The position numbers and the translations under genes were made by a program. A stretch of 64,000 bases of DNA from Medicago truncatula. Taxonomy: Eukaryota > Streptophyta > Magnoliopsida > Fabales > Fabaceae. The stretch covers positions 41,040,755 through 41,104,754 of the forward strand of contig NC_053048.1 in the NCBI RefSeq assembly GCF_003473485.1, written 5' to 3'. Below the pieces are notes generated by a model that searched no databases, was not told the DNA's origin, and saw only the letters and a list, made by a program, of their open reading frames with translations. How positions within the stretch are numbered: the first letter of the stretch is position 1; each line of letters begins with the position of its first letter. Below are positions 21,590-33,899 of this stretch, in pieces.

Positions 21590-21876
21590 CAAACAAATTT
21601 GTTTCATCTGTTTCAAAATGAGTGTCGCTTTAGCCAAACAAATTTGTTTCAAAATGAATGTCACTTTCAGTTTCCAATGCAATAATAACCTTTTCTTTTT
21701 AATTGTACCCTCCAATTAATACTCTACACACTACATCCAAAGTATTACTTTTAAAACTAACCAATAGTTAATAAAGATAATTTGGTAAAATAACCATTCT
21801 CTTTCTTTTAATCATTGTATTTCTTAATATGCGTGTAAACACCTAAAACGACATTTATTTTAAAACGGAGGGAGTA
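21590..21876. mobile_element. MITE-like element with CTCCCTCCGTTTT-type end
   Basis: The right end ACGGAGGGAGTA, inverted, gives TACTCCCTCCGTTTTAAAAT, and it pairs with TCTGTTTCAAAATGAGTGTC on the left. This is the widespread plant mariner/Stowaway-like end. The left part is duplicated in tandem: TCGCTTTAGCCAAACAAATT occurs at 21582 and again at 21624. Confidence 0.6.
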
Positions 21877-22039
21877 CATTTTAAACAACTTTTTTTAAGT
21901 TGTCAAAATAACTTTTCTCAATCTACTTAGCTTTGGAGATATACAATAATATGTGGTTGATGCTTTAAATATAAAAGGCAAGTGTTCACCTAATTCAAAA
22001 CAAACCTAGGAGTAGATGCAAACGAGAAAGGAAATAATA

Positions 22040-22187
22040 CATCCTCCGGTCACTAATATAAGCAAAAAACTACATTTTAGGTTCATTCATTTAATGATGT
22101 ATGTGGTCTATAATAAAGACTATGTGCATCATTAAATGAATGAATCTAAAATGTAGTTTTTTTGCTTATATTAGTGACCGGAGGGTG
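22040..22187. mobile_element. Stowaway-like MITE, 148 bp, near-perfect hairpin with TA duplication
   Basis: It starts CATCCTCCGGTCACTAATAT. Its end, inverted, gives CACCCTCCGGTCACTAATAT. The arms pair for about 65 bp, and TA lies on both sides. The near-perfect arms suggest a young insertion able to form a long RNA hairpin if transcribed. Confidence 0.88.
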
Positions 22188-22309
22188 TATGTAAAAGATG
22201 AAAGTTTTGGTCTCATACATCTTTGAAGTGCAAGTACACATCTCATTCTGAAGTTGATCTTCACTTTTTGTAGTGTTTATTCATAAATACTCATGACAGT
22301 TGGAGAGAG

Positions 22310-22588
22310 TTCCGTCCCAAATTGTACGACGTTTTGAACATTTCATACATATTAAGAAATGTAATTAATATTGTGTGGGAAAGAGATATTATGAGTTATT
22401 TTACAAAATTGTCCTCAATAAATGATATGGGAAAGATAAATGAAGGAATTGAAAAAAGAGAGAGTAATAAATAGTTAAGGATATAATATGAAAAGTAACA
22501 TTAATTTTTCATTGGTATTGTAAAACGACATACAATTTGAGACAAATATTTTTTTCTAAAGTGACATATAATTTGGGATGGAGGGAGT
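22310..22588. mobile_element. MITE-like element, degraded mariner/Stowaway type
   Basis: The left part CCGTCCCAAATTGTACGAC pairs with the right part ATAATTTGGGATGGAGGGAG, which ends in GGGAGTAG. The interior is AT-rich. The arms are short and diverged; exact borders are uncertain. Confidence 0.5.
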
Positions 22589-24246
22589 AGTATTTAATTT
22601 ATGATTTTAGCCATGTACAGTTGTCTACTTCACCCTTTTCAAAATGTTGTAAGCTGTATTTGACTATTGACCGTCCACTCAGAAACTTCTAAATTGTATA
22701 TTTTTATTATTATTCTAAATGCTTTCTTTGAGTGATCGATGACTTGAAAATTTTCAAGAATAATTTTTTGTACACTATGAACACTTGTTGATATTTTATG
22801 TGAGAATTGAGAAACCTTAATCTTGGAACTTGTTTTACAGAGTTGTCTTCTGAGTATGATATCATGCTTCTTTAACAAGTACTACTATCTTCTAGTATTT
22901 AATTATGTGAAAGTATCTCTTATGTAGTGACACATTATGTTATTCCTTTTAATAAATGTCTGGACTATGAGGTGTTAGTTATGGACTTATCTATCATCAA
23001 GAATTTGAAAGAAAGTACATGTATTTGTCTGGACTATGAGGTGTTCGTTCCTAGAACAAGTCCTAGAAAAAACCAGCTAAATACAACATTGTGATAATCC
23101 CATACCACTTTGAGGGTATCTCCAAGTTTTGACTTGCCCCCACCAATTTTGAGTTCCTACATTAAGGTTACTGATAGCTTTTTCTTGTCTTAAACATTCA
23201 TTCCGCTAGCACAGACAAAATCCTATACGTTCAACAATAATAAGGCAAGCACAGTTTGCGTGGCCTTTTTTTTAAATGAAAATCTAGTTACACAAAACGT
23301 TGGAAGATAAAAATTTAAATGTAACATATAAAACTTACCCATGTAACATATAAAACTTACACAATCAAATATTATGTATGAAACTTATTTTTTTGTCTCA
23401 CTGAACAACCAATAAAACTTACAGCAACGAGCAATGGAAATTTACAATCACGAATAGAGAGGTTAACTAATTTAGCCAAGGTTTAGTTGTTATATCTTTT
23501 TCATCAATGCAAATAGATCAATTTTACTTTTAATCTGTTTTTTAGTCCCTAAAGCGTAAAAGTGTTTGGCATTTGATCCATATTGTTTTGGCTTTAGTCT
23601 CTAATATTTATTCATGTTGGTAATCCCTATAGTATATAGAGTTATAGGCCATATTAGTACCAAAAATAGTTTAGTGCCAAATAATAGTCTCTAATATTAA
23701 ATTCAACAAGAACAAATAGTTTGGTACCAAAAACATAATTCCATATGGTTCAAGGAGTAAAACAAGTTCAAAACTAAAATCAAAAGCTGATAAATTTTCA
23801 TGGATGAAGAAGTTATTTAAGTCTTTTGCAAAAATACCATGGGACATGTGATTCAACACTTGTTTTAGCAGGGAAAAAAGCATTCATCATGAAGTTAGCT
23901 TAAACCAAAAAAGTTTTGCTAGTCACAGACGGTTATTAGTTGCACTCGCATTCGCACCACACAGACAACAGGACCCCCAAAATGGTAATAAAGCCACAAT
24001 GTGTTCCGTTCAAAATTACACTAATGCATATATATAGTGCTGGGTAAACTGAAAGTCTAGCTTATAAAATGTACATACAGGAAAACACTTTCGAAGAAGG
24101 TATGCCAGCGATAATTAACCATAGCCCCAGAAGAAAAATAGCTTTCCAATTGTTGGATACTTGAGCGTTCAAATATATGCAGCAAATGCGAAAGAACTGT
24201 TGGAGCGCTTGGAACTTTTGCTAGGAACTCATTTGCAATAAAGTCT
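22589..24246. other. Intergenic DNA and 3' flank of the AREB3-type gene
   Basis: No coding sequence is supported. The segment just right of about 23900 is likely 3' UTR of the minus-strand bZIP gene, but no firm poly(A) site was fixed. A directly repeated GTCTGGACTATGAGGTGTT occurs near 22959 and again at 23025. Confidence 0.4.
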
Positions 24247-26981
24247 TCAAAGGGGAGCTGAGCTAGTTCTCCGAAGCTGATGCTTAGGGTCTGGTGGTGG
24301 CATACTCGGCAATACTCTCTCTATCTCCTGCATGAAAGATTCACTAGAGAGTTAATATGATAAGAGATAAATCATCTAGGTTCATACCAAATCACTTTTT
24401 AGAGATCAGCACAAAAGCTGAGTTATTCCTAATCGAATTACTTAAGGTTGCAGACATAGATAGTTCTGGCGCACAGTTTAAATCTTACAAATTTAAATCA
24501 TTCTAGAACAGTACTATTCAAAAAGCCAATATAAATCAGAGATAAATGATCAAGGTTATTACTACTGATAGCTTATTTTATTCAATGTGAGTTTATATTT
24601 TCTATATTACCATCAATTCTTATAGAATTGGCTTGAAATTTCGTCACCAAGACAAACTGCACACTACTGTTAGACAGATCATAAAGCAAAAAGGTACTCC
24701 AAGTCCAGCTAGGTTTATCTGACTTTCTTAGTCAAAGTGTATTTACTTTAACCATCAAAATCACCACATTGTTTTTTATTATATAGATGTTTTCAGAAAT
24801 GGAATGAAGGAGGCTCAAACTCTATTCTCATGTTTGCATCTTTGTCTTCTAGACCACAAATTCTCAAAAAAAAAAAAGAAGTCATCATCACAATTCTTGA
24901 TTTGAAACATTAAAGTAACTTTTGAAGTCATGGAGGACAGAGTGTTAATAATAATACCCTCCAAAACAATATTCAGGAAAGGATAAATATTAATGGCATG
25001 TCAAGATCCAATCAACTAACAAAAGCTTGTGATAGGTATATTATATTTCCAACTTTAGAAAAACAAAGTCCTTTCTATCAAATGGAGGAAATGTTCAAAA
25101 ATCTGCAGCTCTTTTAGTGGCAACACAAGAAATTAGGCACACAGATTAAGTCCCAATTTTGAAATAATGAAAACTTAACAATGTATGAAGTAGGACAGGA
25201 TTGAACAAAAGGAAAACAGAGGGTCTGATAAGACTAAAACCAGCTCGGCAATCTAATGGTATGGGTTTCAATATTATAATAACTAACCAGGGAGAAAGAT
25301 CAAATGAAAGCTATGCAGGATAAACATAAAAATCTGTCATTCATGCAGTGTTTGATCATAATTACATGTCTCATAAAAGCTAAATGGTTAGTATAAATGC
25401 ATTTGCAATTTCTAAACTAGATTATCTCAAACTTTCGTGTAAAGATCCATTTCCGGTTAAAGCCAAAAACCTTCTATATGATTTAACAAAATTGACAAGA
25501 AACTCAAATACTTTGATCCGCTTCTTTACAAAATGAATTCCATGGTTAGCATGGTTGCAAAAGCCAAACACGCAACATCAGAGTAACAGTATAATACTAG
25601 CATTGCAAAATAATGGACTTCTGCATTGCATCAAAATGGCAGCTACTAATATCAAATGATGAAATTTAGTTTCACACTGAAAATATTTGTTTAGTAATTT
25701 TTGTAGATACTCCACACAAAGCTTAATATTTCATATTAAGGTGAAAAACTTCAAGAAAGAATAAAGAAATAATAGCGCTAACTGAAACGGTAAACCAGTT
25801 ATTGAATCATATTTTTGAAAGTTCAACCAGTGTAAACATTCTATTTCTTAAGCAAGCACCGGCCAGTTGAAGTCCTCATTAACTAACATTTCAACCACTC
25901 ATTACCTTCACAAGATGGTAGGAAAAAAACTAACCAACAAATGTCACACCAGACAAAGGAATAAAGTGTAGATGCAAACTGGCAATGAAAATGAAACATA
26001 CATGTAATCTTTTAAGCCTTTCATTCTCTTCTTCTAAATGTGAAACTTTGATCTCCAGCTCTTGCGTGTAAGCCTGTTCATTGACACCACACACACAAAT
26101 ATATGTCATTGCTCTAACTATTAACAAAAACAATGACTACAAATGACAAACATCATACAAAAAAATATTACCTGTTTTCTAGCCCGCGACCGAGCTGCAG
26201 ATTCCCTATTTTTAATCATCCTCTTCTGCCTCCTCTCCACAGTTTTCTCAACCACAACACCAGAGGCAACCCTTTTCCTACCTTGAGTTTGTGTATCTGA
26301 TGAAGTAGCCATTAAAGAAGACGGTGACAAACTCACCATTGCTTCAGTGTATCCTGCATCCAAAACAGGCTGTTGAACAACATGACCAGCCATATACCCT
26401 GCAAAACCAGTCATCATATTATTCTGATGATTTTGATGCTGATGTTGTTGTTGTGGTTGCTGCACTGAAGGGACTTGGTACTGCATCCAATGACCATGCT
26501 GAGATGTATTTTGTTGTTGTTGTTGAGAATCAACCCTTCCTGACATAGCATTATCCTCACTAGGAAATGATTCAGTGGCCACACCAGCTTTCATCAAGAA
26601 ATCCTCCAAAGTCATCTCACCTAGTGTAGCTGTTCTCCTATCCGGACTAGCACTCTTCTTCTGTTGCATATCTCTCCAAACCTCATCAATAGTTTTCTTA
26701 CTAAGATCACCAGAAAGTGTCAATGGATTCATAGATGACCCAGAAGCCAGTTGACCATGCTGCATGTAACCATCAGTGGTTCCAGAATCCAATCCAGAAC
26801 CTTGAGTAGCTTCAGATGTCCACAAACTCTTTAGTAACTCATCTAGATTCATGCTTCCTAAGGGTTTCCCTAAATTTCCAAGCTGATTTTGAACCTCATC
26901 AAATGTGAGATTGTACAAAGATCCTTCCCTAGCCAAAGTTCCAGTCTTTTGTTCTTGGATTGCTCCTCCATGAGATCCCAT
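24247..26981 (-). CDS. AREB3: Group A bZIP transcription factor, AREB3/DPBF3-like
   Basis: Three minus-strand exons join in phase: 26172-26981, 26002-26073 and 24247-24327, giving 320 residues. I chose the ATG at 26981 (MGSHGG) rather than one seven codons upstream because family members start there. Conserved blocks are C1 (about 14-52, with the LAREGSLYNLTFDEVQ phosphosite region), C2 (KKTIDEVW, 95-102) and C3 (TATLGEMTLEDFLMKAGV, 117-134). The basic region is 250-270 (RRQKRMIKNRESAARSRARKQ), followed by a leucine zipper to about 298 and the C-terminal RRTSSAP motif. A Gln-rich stretch lies at 153-188. The family binds ABRE (ACGTG) sites and is activated by SnRK2 kinases in ABA and seed signalling. 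The last intron is 1.67 kb. All domains are intact. Confidence 0.93.
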
Positions 26982-28518
26982 TTTCAGAAACCACAAAATC
27001 ACCCTACAACCCTATATGCTTAATTTCATTTCCCAAAAAAAAAAAAAAAACCCAAAAACCCAGAACTCAACTGCAACGAACTAAGACAAAAACCCAGATG
27101 AAAAAAGAGTTTTTCAGTGATTTCTACATCAAAATGAACAAACTTTACACTAAATTTGAAACTACAGAAACAAAACAAACCAATTTGTCTTGAATTTTTG
27201 AGATGTGGTGAGAGTAACTCTAAGACACAATTTCACAAACACAAAGCATGCTTTGAAAAATGGGGTGAGTGAAATTTGGTTCTAGAAGAATAAACAAAGG
27301 TGGGTAGGATCAGATATCAAAGAAAATTATAGAAAATGATATAAAATGATGAAAAAACAGAAACTTTAAGATTAATACTGTTATAATTTATGACATGTCA
27401 TCATTATTAGTATAATAACAATAACAACAACTATGAAACAAAGAACAAAAACCTAAGACTAAGATTGAAAGTGAAAAAGAAACATTTTTGGTCTAAGAAA
27501 CATTCTCTGAACTAACATTGCTTAAAATGAAAAGAAGAATTTAGAAAAAAGAATAAACAAATTGATTAATTTAGGAAAGTGTTAAGAATAGACTGTTCTG
27601 ACTTTCTAACTTAAAACAAAAATACAAAAGCAAAATCTGAAGGGTACTATACTTTGTTTCACCTACTTAAAGGATCTAAATCTGAATCTTAAAACCTTTC
27701 AAAAAAGAAAAGAAATTTTCATTGGGAGTGGGGACATTAATCACGCCGAGCAAGGGACAAATATTAATTTTTAAGAAATGTTAGCAAAACTCTCTTTACA
27801 CTCTCTTTAATACTTACTTATTTATCGGGTGAAATTAATGTATGTTTCACCACTTTATGTGAGTTTTATTTTCAAAGTGTGAGTCCTACATTGGTTTTAC
27901 CTAATAAAAGAACAAGTGTTAGAGAGAATGTTCAAAAGAGAGTGTTGATAGCATTTCTCTTAATTTTTTTTAAAAAGGTTAATGTATTTTATTATTATTT
28001 GTATACTCAATTAATCATATTATTATATTTATATGTCAAATAATTGTTCATTGACGTATCATACTAATTAAACTCTCAATAATAGTTAATGGAATATAAT
28101 CCATATTCTATCTTTTTCCCTTTTTTGAGTTTAAGCACTCCCATAAAAAGTAGTTTTAAGAGTTTTTTTTGGCAAAAAAAGTAGTTTAAGAGTTATTCAC
28201 CTAGAAATTTCACAATCAAAAAGTCAAGATTATAGCATCTAACCATGTGAGTTTGAAAATAAACTATGCTCACACCGTGATTTTATTGAAGTTTAAAGGT
28301 TTAATTTTGTTAAAATTGTAGCAACTCACCATAATTCCACTTATTATGTGCAAATTCAAATGTAGTAAGATTTATTTAGATATTTAAAAATAATAGTATA
28401 ACATAGTCCTATAGTTATTGTAAAGATTATTATATATAGAGGCCATACATTGTCCCAACATTTATTTTTTTTAACAAGTCTAACAATAACAATGAAACTC
28501 ACACTAAATATTGAAAGG
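26982..28518. other. Upstream region of the AREB3-type gene
   Basis: This holds the presumed promoter and 5' UTR of the minus-strand bZIP gene. It is AT-rich with several A runs. A foldback segment at about 27777-27962 (AGAAATGTTAGCAAAACTCT paired with an inverted GAGTGTTGATAGCATTTCTC) looks like a small MITE. No other gene is seen. Confidence 0.45.
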
Positions 28519-28520
28519 TA

Positions 28521-28667
28521 CTCCCTCCGGTCCTATTTACAAGAGAAAGTTGACTTTTTACATACATTGAATAATGTATGTATTTAGTCAAGAACCTAAA
28601 CCAAATACATAAATTATTTAATGTATCTAAAAAGTAAATTGTCTCTTGTAAATAAGACTGAAGGGAG
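28521..28667. mobile_element. Stowaway-like MITE, 147 bp, TA duplication
   Basis: It starts CTCCCTCCGGTCCTATTTAC and ends TAAGACTGAAGGGAG, flanked by TA on both sides. The arms pair along most of their length. It is similar in class, but not in sequence, to the 22040-22187 element. Confidence 0.85.
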
Positions 28668-30254
28668 TATATAACGACTAATATGAACATGTGTCCCAAC
28701 ATTTCAAATGTCACTTCAATATTATTGTGCTAAATTTGTGCTAGTTTCATATGATATTTCAGTATCCTTTTTATTTCTATTCAGTGTAGATTTTTTATAT
28801 TTCAATACAAATTGGTAATATTAAAAAATAATAAACTTAGGAAAAAATGGATATAGAAATTTGCAATGATCCCATTTTCAGGGACAAAAAAGTATTTTAA
28901 AAAGGTCTTACAGTCAGTAACAGATAGATTTTATACATGTACTAGTTACAAACCCGTGCGTTGCACGCACGGGTTTAATAACGTATTTTATAAAAAAAAA
29001 TATTTTAAAAGAAAAATGAGCAAATTAATGAATATTGCACAAACATTATAAATCTTTATCAAAATATTTATGAAAGTTTTATCAAGTCTTTAATACACAT
29101 TAATATTTGTGATGATTGATAAAAGAATTAAAAAGAGTAAAGGGTATAGAAATAAATTTATTAAAGAATTAACAATTTGTTTAAACTTATTTTTGTTACA
29201 ATTTAGACCAAAAAAAATATTGGACTTCATTGAGTTTCTCTATAATTTTTTTATCAGGCTTGAAGTTATGACTCTGAGTTTGAAAACCGCAAAATTCACA
29301 AAAATTATTGAAGAAACACTATAAACAAATAAACGGCATCGTCAAAAATGAAATCATATTTGGCTATAGTGATCAAGCAAACAAAAAAAAAAGAAGCATA
29401 TTAAATACCTATAATCAATGGATTCTAATTGCATAGAGGCGACACTTATACTTTCTCTATGTTTGTTCATCAATGAGAGTGATTATTTTGCGCTTTCCTT
29501 TTAGAATTGTTCTTGACACCTAGTTTGGGAAATGCTAAACAGGGAAATAACTGTAATATTAATCTAATGCATATTAACATGGATAAGATGTATGCGAATA
29601 TAGTTATATATAACTTATGAAATGAAGGTAACATAACTGATTTTAAGCTAAAGAAAATGTATCATGACTTCTAATTTATCTTTCTATTATCTTCCTATAA
29701 AGTCTAGAGAAATGCATGCATGTGCATTATATGTACCCCGTTGACCAATTAACATTTTTGAAACAAATGAAAATTAAGCATCATTCCCGCATGTGCATCT
29801 ATAGCTAACACCATTTGACATTGATGTCTTCGAACATTTGGTGCAACTCTCATAATACCATCCAAACTGGTTAGGATTGAATTTAGTTGTTTTTCCAAAT
29901 AGTGATGGAGTATGTATCCTAACACAAATTATGCACGTGAAATAAAGAATAGTGCAATATGCATTTTTAATTTGTGCGTAAAAAAATTCAAAGCATGTTT
30001 GTGCATAAAAAAAAAAAAAACAGACCTTGACTAAGTTTATAGATTCATCAATTGGCCTAACTTGAGACAGATTGGAAAAATCGTTCTACGAAGTACTTTT
30101 TAAACTTTACTTTTTAATCTATCTGAGCTTGAGAAGTGTTAAGTTCACGACAACAATTCAAGAAACATGGTCAATAAACAATCAAATCAGATTGTGAAAT
30201 AATAAGTTACTCTAACACTGTATTGTGAAATCATAATGCAAACTTACCAAGTCT

Positions 30255-30745
30255 TAAACTTTTCAACAACCGGATGATGTAGGTTGATGAGCAGCCTCGA
30301 ACCTGACCAATTGTTACATCTATTTGCGTTGTCATTGACTACAAAATAGAAGCAAAGAATTCAAGGTAAATAAATGGTAAATGATAAAGCTACAAAGTAT
30401 TTTACCCATAATGTTACATCAACTATATTCCCAATGCTCTAAATCTCTATATCGAGTTATTACATGAACTCGATCACCCTAAATCCGAGAAAGAAACCAA
30501 AAAATATAAATAAATCAAAATGTATACTAATAAGTAACATTGATAAATCATAAAAGAAATTACTACAAATCTTAACTAACTTATCTAACCTTTGCATCAC
30601 AAATAATGAGCTTCATATGTTGATTCTCATTACTACCAGTCACAATTCAAGAATCCAGTACTCCAAATCCTATTTTCCAAACGTCTAAATCATTTTTGAG
30701 ATACTTAATGTAGTCATAATCCCTTGACATTGAAATTCATATATA
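30255..30745 (-). pseudogene. Decayed RPA1-like (replication protein A) fragment in the Helitron
   Basis: Minus-strand translation from 30745 reads MSRDYDYIKYLKNDLDVWKI, then a GVLDS segment and NENQHMKLIICDAK. An intron-like gap follows, then GDRVHVITRYRDLEHWE (near 30470) and WSGSRLLINLHHPVVEKFK (near 30300). These match the successive OB-fold segments of plant RPA1-like/DUF223 proteins. Stops and shifts break the frame. RPA-like genes are often carried by plant Helitrons, and the strand agrees with the element. Confidence 0.65.
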
Positions 30746-31365
30746 GAAATACAATAATACATCATTTAATTTTATTCCATTTGTTCATTCTGATATCGAA
30801 AGAAGCTAACATATTTCTATGTGATCAATTTTTGTATCATCAAATTAACCTGATCTTAAATGTACAAATTTCTATCATCAACTTTCTGGATCCCAATGAT
30901 ATGATCAAAACAAATTTACACCAATCAACTTTTTGCACGGCTCAATGATATACGAAAGAATAAATAAAATATGAAAACTGTTACAGCTTTAGGATTACTC
31001 ACAAAAACTAAAATAATTGAAATGCATCAATTATTTTCAACTCCTGTACCAGAAGCTAAAATAACAATTGTGTCAAAACCTTACCATCAGTTAAAATTCA
31101 GTCATCATGACCTCTACTATACTCCACATAACAAAAGACGATTTTTCTACAGCCATGCAACATAACAAATTTTGGTACATAATCCAATAACAATTGGAAA
31201 AAAAAAAAAACCCTTAAAATGCATAATCATGAAAAAAGGAAGAAAACCATCTATGATGAAGCAAAAACTAAAACGGTGTCGAAAAATGAAGCCCTTAAGC
31301 CATAAAAATCAGTCAACTCAAGTCATGCATGGTCTCAGAACCATAAAAAAGATAGAAAATGACTT

Positions 31366-31456
31366 CTTTTTTTTTTTTTGTGGTGGCCGGGGTTTGAACT
31401 CCGGACCTTGCATATTTTATGCATTGTCCTACCAACTAAGCTAAGCTCACGAGGAC
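31366..31456 (-). mobile_element. SINE tRNA-like head, truncated, inside the Helitron
   Basis: On the minus strand it reads GTGAGCTTAGCTTAGTTGG, then GGAGTTCAAACCCC, then directly into a poly(A) run (31368-31380 on the plus strand). It lacks the body found in the 6290 and 14336 copies, so it is a short form or truncated. Confidence 0.7.
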
Positions 31457-31689
31457 GAAGAAAATGACCTCTTATGAAGAAGAAAGTGAAACAGTGTTCC
31501 CGACTGAACTTAGATACCGTTTGGTCAAGGTTTTTTACAGTCTAAAAGTTACTTCAAAACAAAGTAAAAATAAAGGCCTTTAAGAAAGAAACTAAAGTTA
31601 TTTGGTTTTTTTGTTTTGTTAGTTTTAAAGCTATTTAAGTTTAATGTTGTTTGGCAAAATATTGTACAAACTTTGAATTTATTATTTTT

Positions 31690-31772
31690 TATATGGTGTC
31701 TGGGGTTCGAACTCCGGACTTGGCATGTATTTATGCATTGTTCCTATCAACTGAGCTAAACTCATGAGGACA
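31690..31772 (-). mobile_element. SINE tRNA-like head, second copy inside the Helitron
   Basis: The minus strand reads ATGAGTTTAGCTCAGTTGAT, then GGAGTTCGAACCCC, then ends near AGACACC. It is more diverged than the copy 230 bp away and lacks a clear tail. Confidence 0.65.
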
Positions 31773-32302
31773 AAACTTTGAATTTATTATTAATTAACAT
31801 AATAAATAAATAAAATGTTTAGAATAATTTATGAAGGCTAAAAATGTTAAAAAAATAAAAGATATTTTTTTACAAATACGATATTTACTCAATAACGTTT
31901 ATTTTGTGTAACATGAATACAAATTAATATCATCATATAAATAACTTGTTAAATATTTGAATAGGAGAAACAATTTAAGGAGTCTGGAATAATAATATAA
32001 ATAATATCAAAATATTTGATTTTTTCTATTTCAATTATACTCTATAACAAATTTCGTTATAAGAATACCATATTTTTTGTGTCTTTCAAAAAGATAAGAA
32101 TTTATATTATATGATATTATATTTGTTACATTGTTGGTGTCATGGAAACAGATATGTTTAATTTTTTTGAACATGAAAATAATATGCATAGTTTGTTACC
32201 TTTTTAGGCATCTATACCTTTTTTTGAAGAAAAGATATCTACAATTTTACTTTTAATTAAAATTAAAATTTTATAAAAATAATCATACGCATTATGCAAC
32301 GC

Positions 32303-33735
32303 TAAAAAAAATTATACACATTAGCGTAACAAAAAAACAGACACACATAAAGAATTACTCTAAACGCTAATGTGTATGTGCGTATATATTTGCGAGGTTG
32401 AAGAAAGAAAATACAAATATTTGATATCATTAAATGACAGCGTGAATAAAAATATTTGTGAAGTTGTGATGATTAAACGATATTGAAATTATAAGTGATA
32501 AAAAGATAATAAAATTCCTTTGAAAAAAAGGTAATAAAATTAAATGGAACCTCCTTAAAAAAAATTAAATTGAATGCTTCAAATTAAATGGAAGAAAAAA
32601 ATATATTGAAGTATAATATTAAAAAATAAAAAATAAAAAGGTTTCCAACGTGAATTGAAGAGAGATGCTTGTGAAATAAATTGTCGAGAAGTAGTTTTTT
32701 GAAGAAGCATTCAACAACTTTTGGTCAAAGTTCATTGCATTCAATTTTATGCATTAAAAAAGATACATTTTTTAGAAAGTACTTAATTGATATTGTATTT
32801 GACCTAACTTCTCCTTAAAAATATAGGGAAGTTGAAAAAAAAAACCGGGTCAAACGGTATCTTAATTTCCCACAACGGCAGTGTAGAAACAACTGAATTT
32901 GGGAGAAAACATTGGAAAATAGTTAAAAATAAAAAAAATTGAAAAATAGTTAAAAAAAAATCGGTGAGGTAGCACCTAACCAAACAACACTAAAAAAAAT
33001 TATATGCATTAGCGTAACAAAAAAACAGACAGACGGACATAAAATATTACTCTAAACGTTAATGTGTGTGTATATATTCGCGAGGTTGAAGAAAGGAAAT
33101 AAAAATATTTGGTATCATTAAATGACAGCGTGAATAAAAATATTTGTGAGGTTGTGATGATTAAACAATATTGAAATTAAAATAATTAATATTGTGTTTG
33201 ACCCAACTTCTCCTTAAAAATTTAGAGAAGTTGGAAAAAAGTCGGGTCAAGCGATACCTTAATCTCCCACAACGGTAATGTAGAAGCCACTGAATTTGGG
33301 AGAAAAAATTAGAAAATAGTTAAAACTAAAAAATAAAAAAATCGGTGAGGTAGCACCCAACCAAGCAACACCAAAAAAAAATTATATGCGTTATCGTAAC
33401 AAAAAAATAGACAAACAGACATATAATATTACTCGAAACATTAATGTGTGTGTATATTCGCGAGGTTGAAGAAAAAATATTTGATATCATTAAATGACAA
33501 CGTGAATAAATATATCTGTGAGGTTGTGATGATTAAACAATATTGAAATTAAAATAATTGATATTGTGTTTGACCTAACTTCTCCTTAAAAATGTAGAGA
33601 ATTTGGAAAAAAGCCGGGTCAAACGATACCTTAATCTCCCACAACGGCAATGTAGAAGCAACTGAATTTGGGAGAAAAAATTGAAAAATAGTTAAAAACA
33701 TAAAAATTGGAAAATAGTTAAAAGTTATTAAAAAT
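32303..33735. repeat. Triplicated ~370-bp block near the Helitron 5' end
   Basis: Three head-to-tail units start near 32303, 33000 and 33375. Each contains TAGCGTAAC or TATCGTAAC, then ATTCGCGAGGTTGAAGAAA (or TTTGCGAGG), ATCATTAAATGACA(G/A)CGTGAAT, CTAACTTCTCCTTAAAAAT, CTCCCACAACGG and GAATTTGGGAGAAAA. Units 2 and 3 are about 370 bp; unit 1 is about 690 bp because roughly 300 bp of unrelated AT-rich sequence lies in its middle. No coding sequence is present. Confidence 0.85.
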
Positions 33736-33899
33736 TAGAAAATAATTTAAAAAATTGGTGAGGGGCAAAATGGGAAATTTGGCATAAAAAAGATGAGGTG
33801 GCACCAAAACAAACCCACCAATTAGAAAATTACTTAAATGCCCATTCTAGGGACAAAATGGGAATTTCATATGGCATCAATTTTAATAGAGTATATAGA

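Larger units (their letters stand above)
28942..33899 (-). mobile_element. Helitron, 4.96 kb, with both termini
   Basis: On the minus strand the element begins TCTATATACTCTATTAAAAT, the canonical TC...ATA-rich 5' end, at 33899. It ends with an 11-bp stem (28950-28960 paired with 28966-28976, loop of 5), then GTAA, then CTAG at 28945-28942. The base before TC is A and the base after CTAG is T, as expected for Helitron insertion into AT without duplication. No intact RepHel ORF is visible, so it is probably non-autonomous. Inside are an RPA1-like fragment (30255-30745), two SINE copies and a triplicated block near the 5' end (32303-33735). Confidence 0.82.

Noticed and set aside
32303..33735. 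CRISPR-like array
   Set aside because: Units are ~370 bp, AT-rich and head to tail without short repeats and spacers, and the DNA is plant nuclear.
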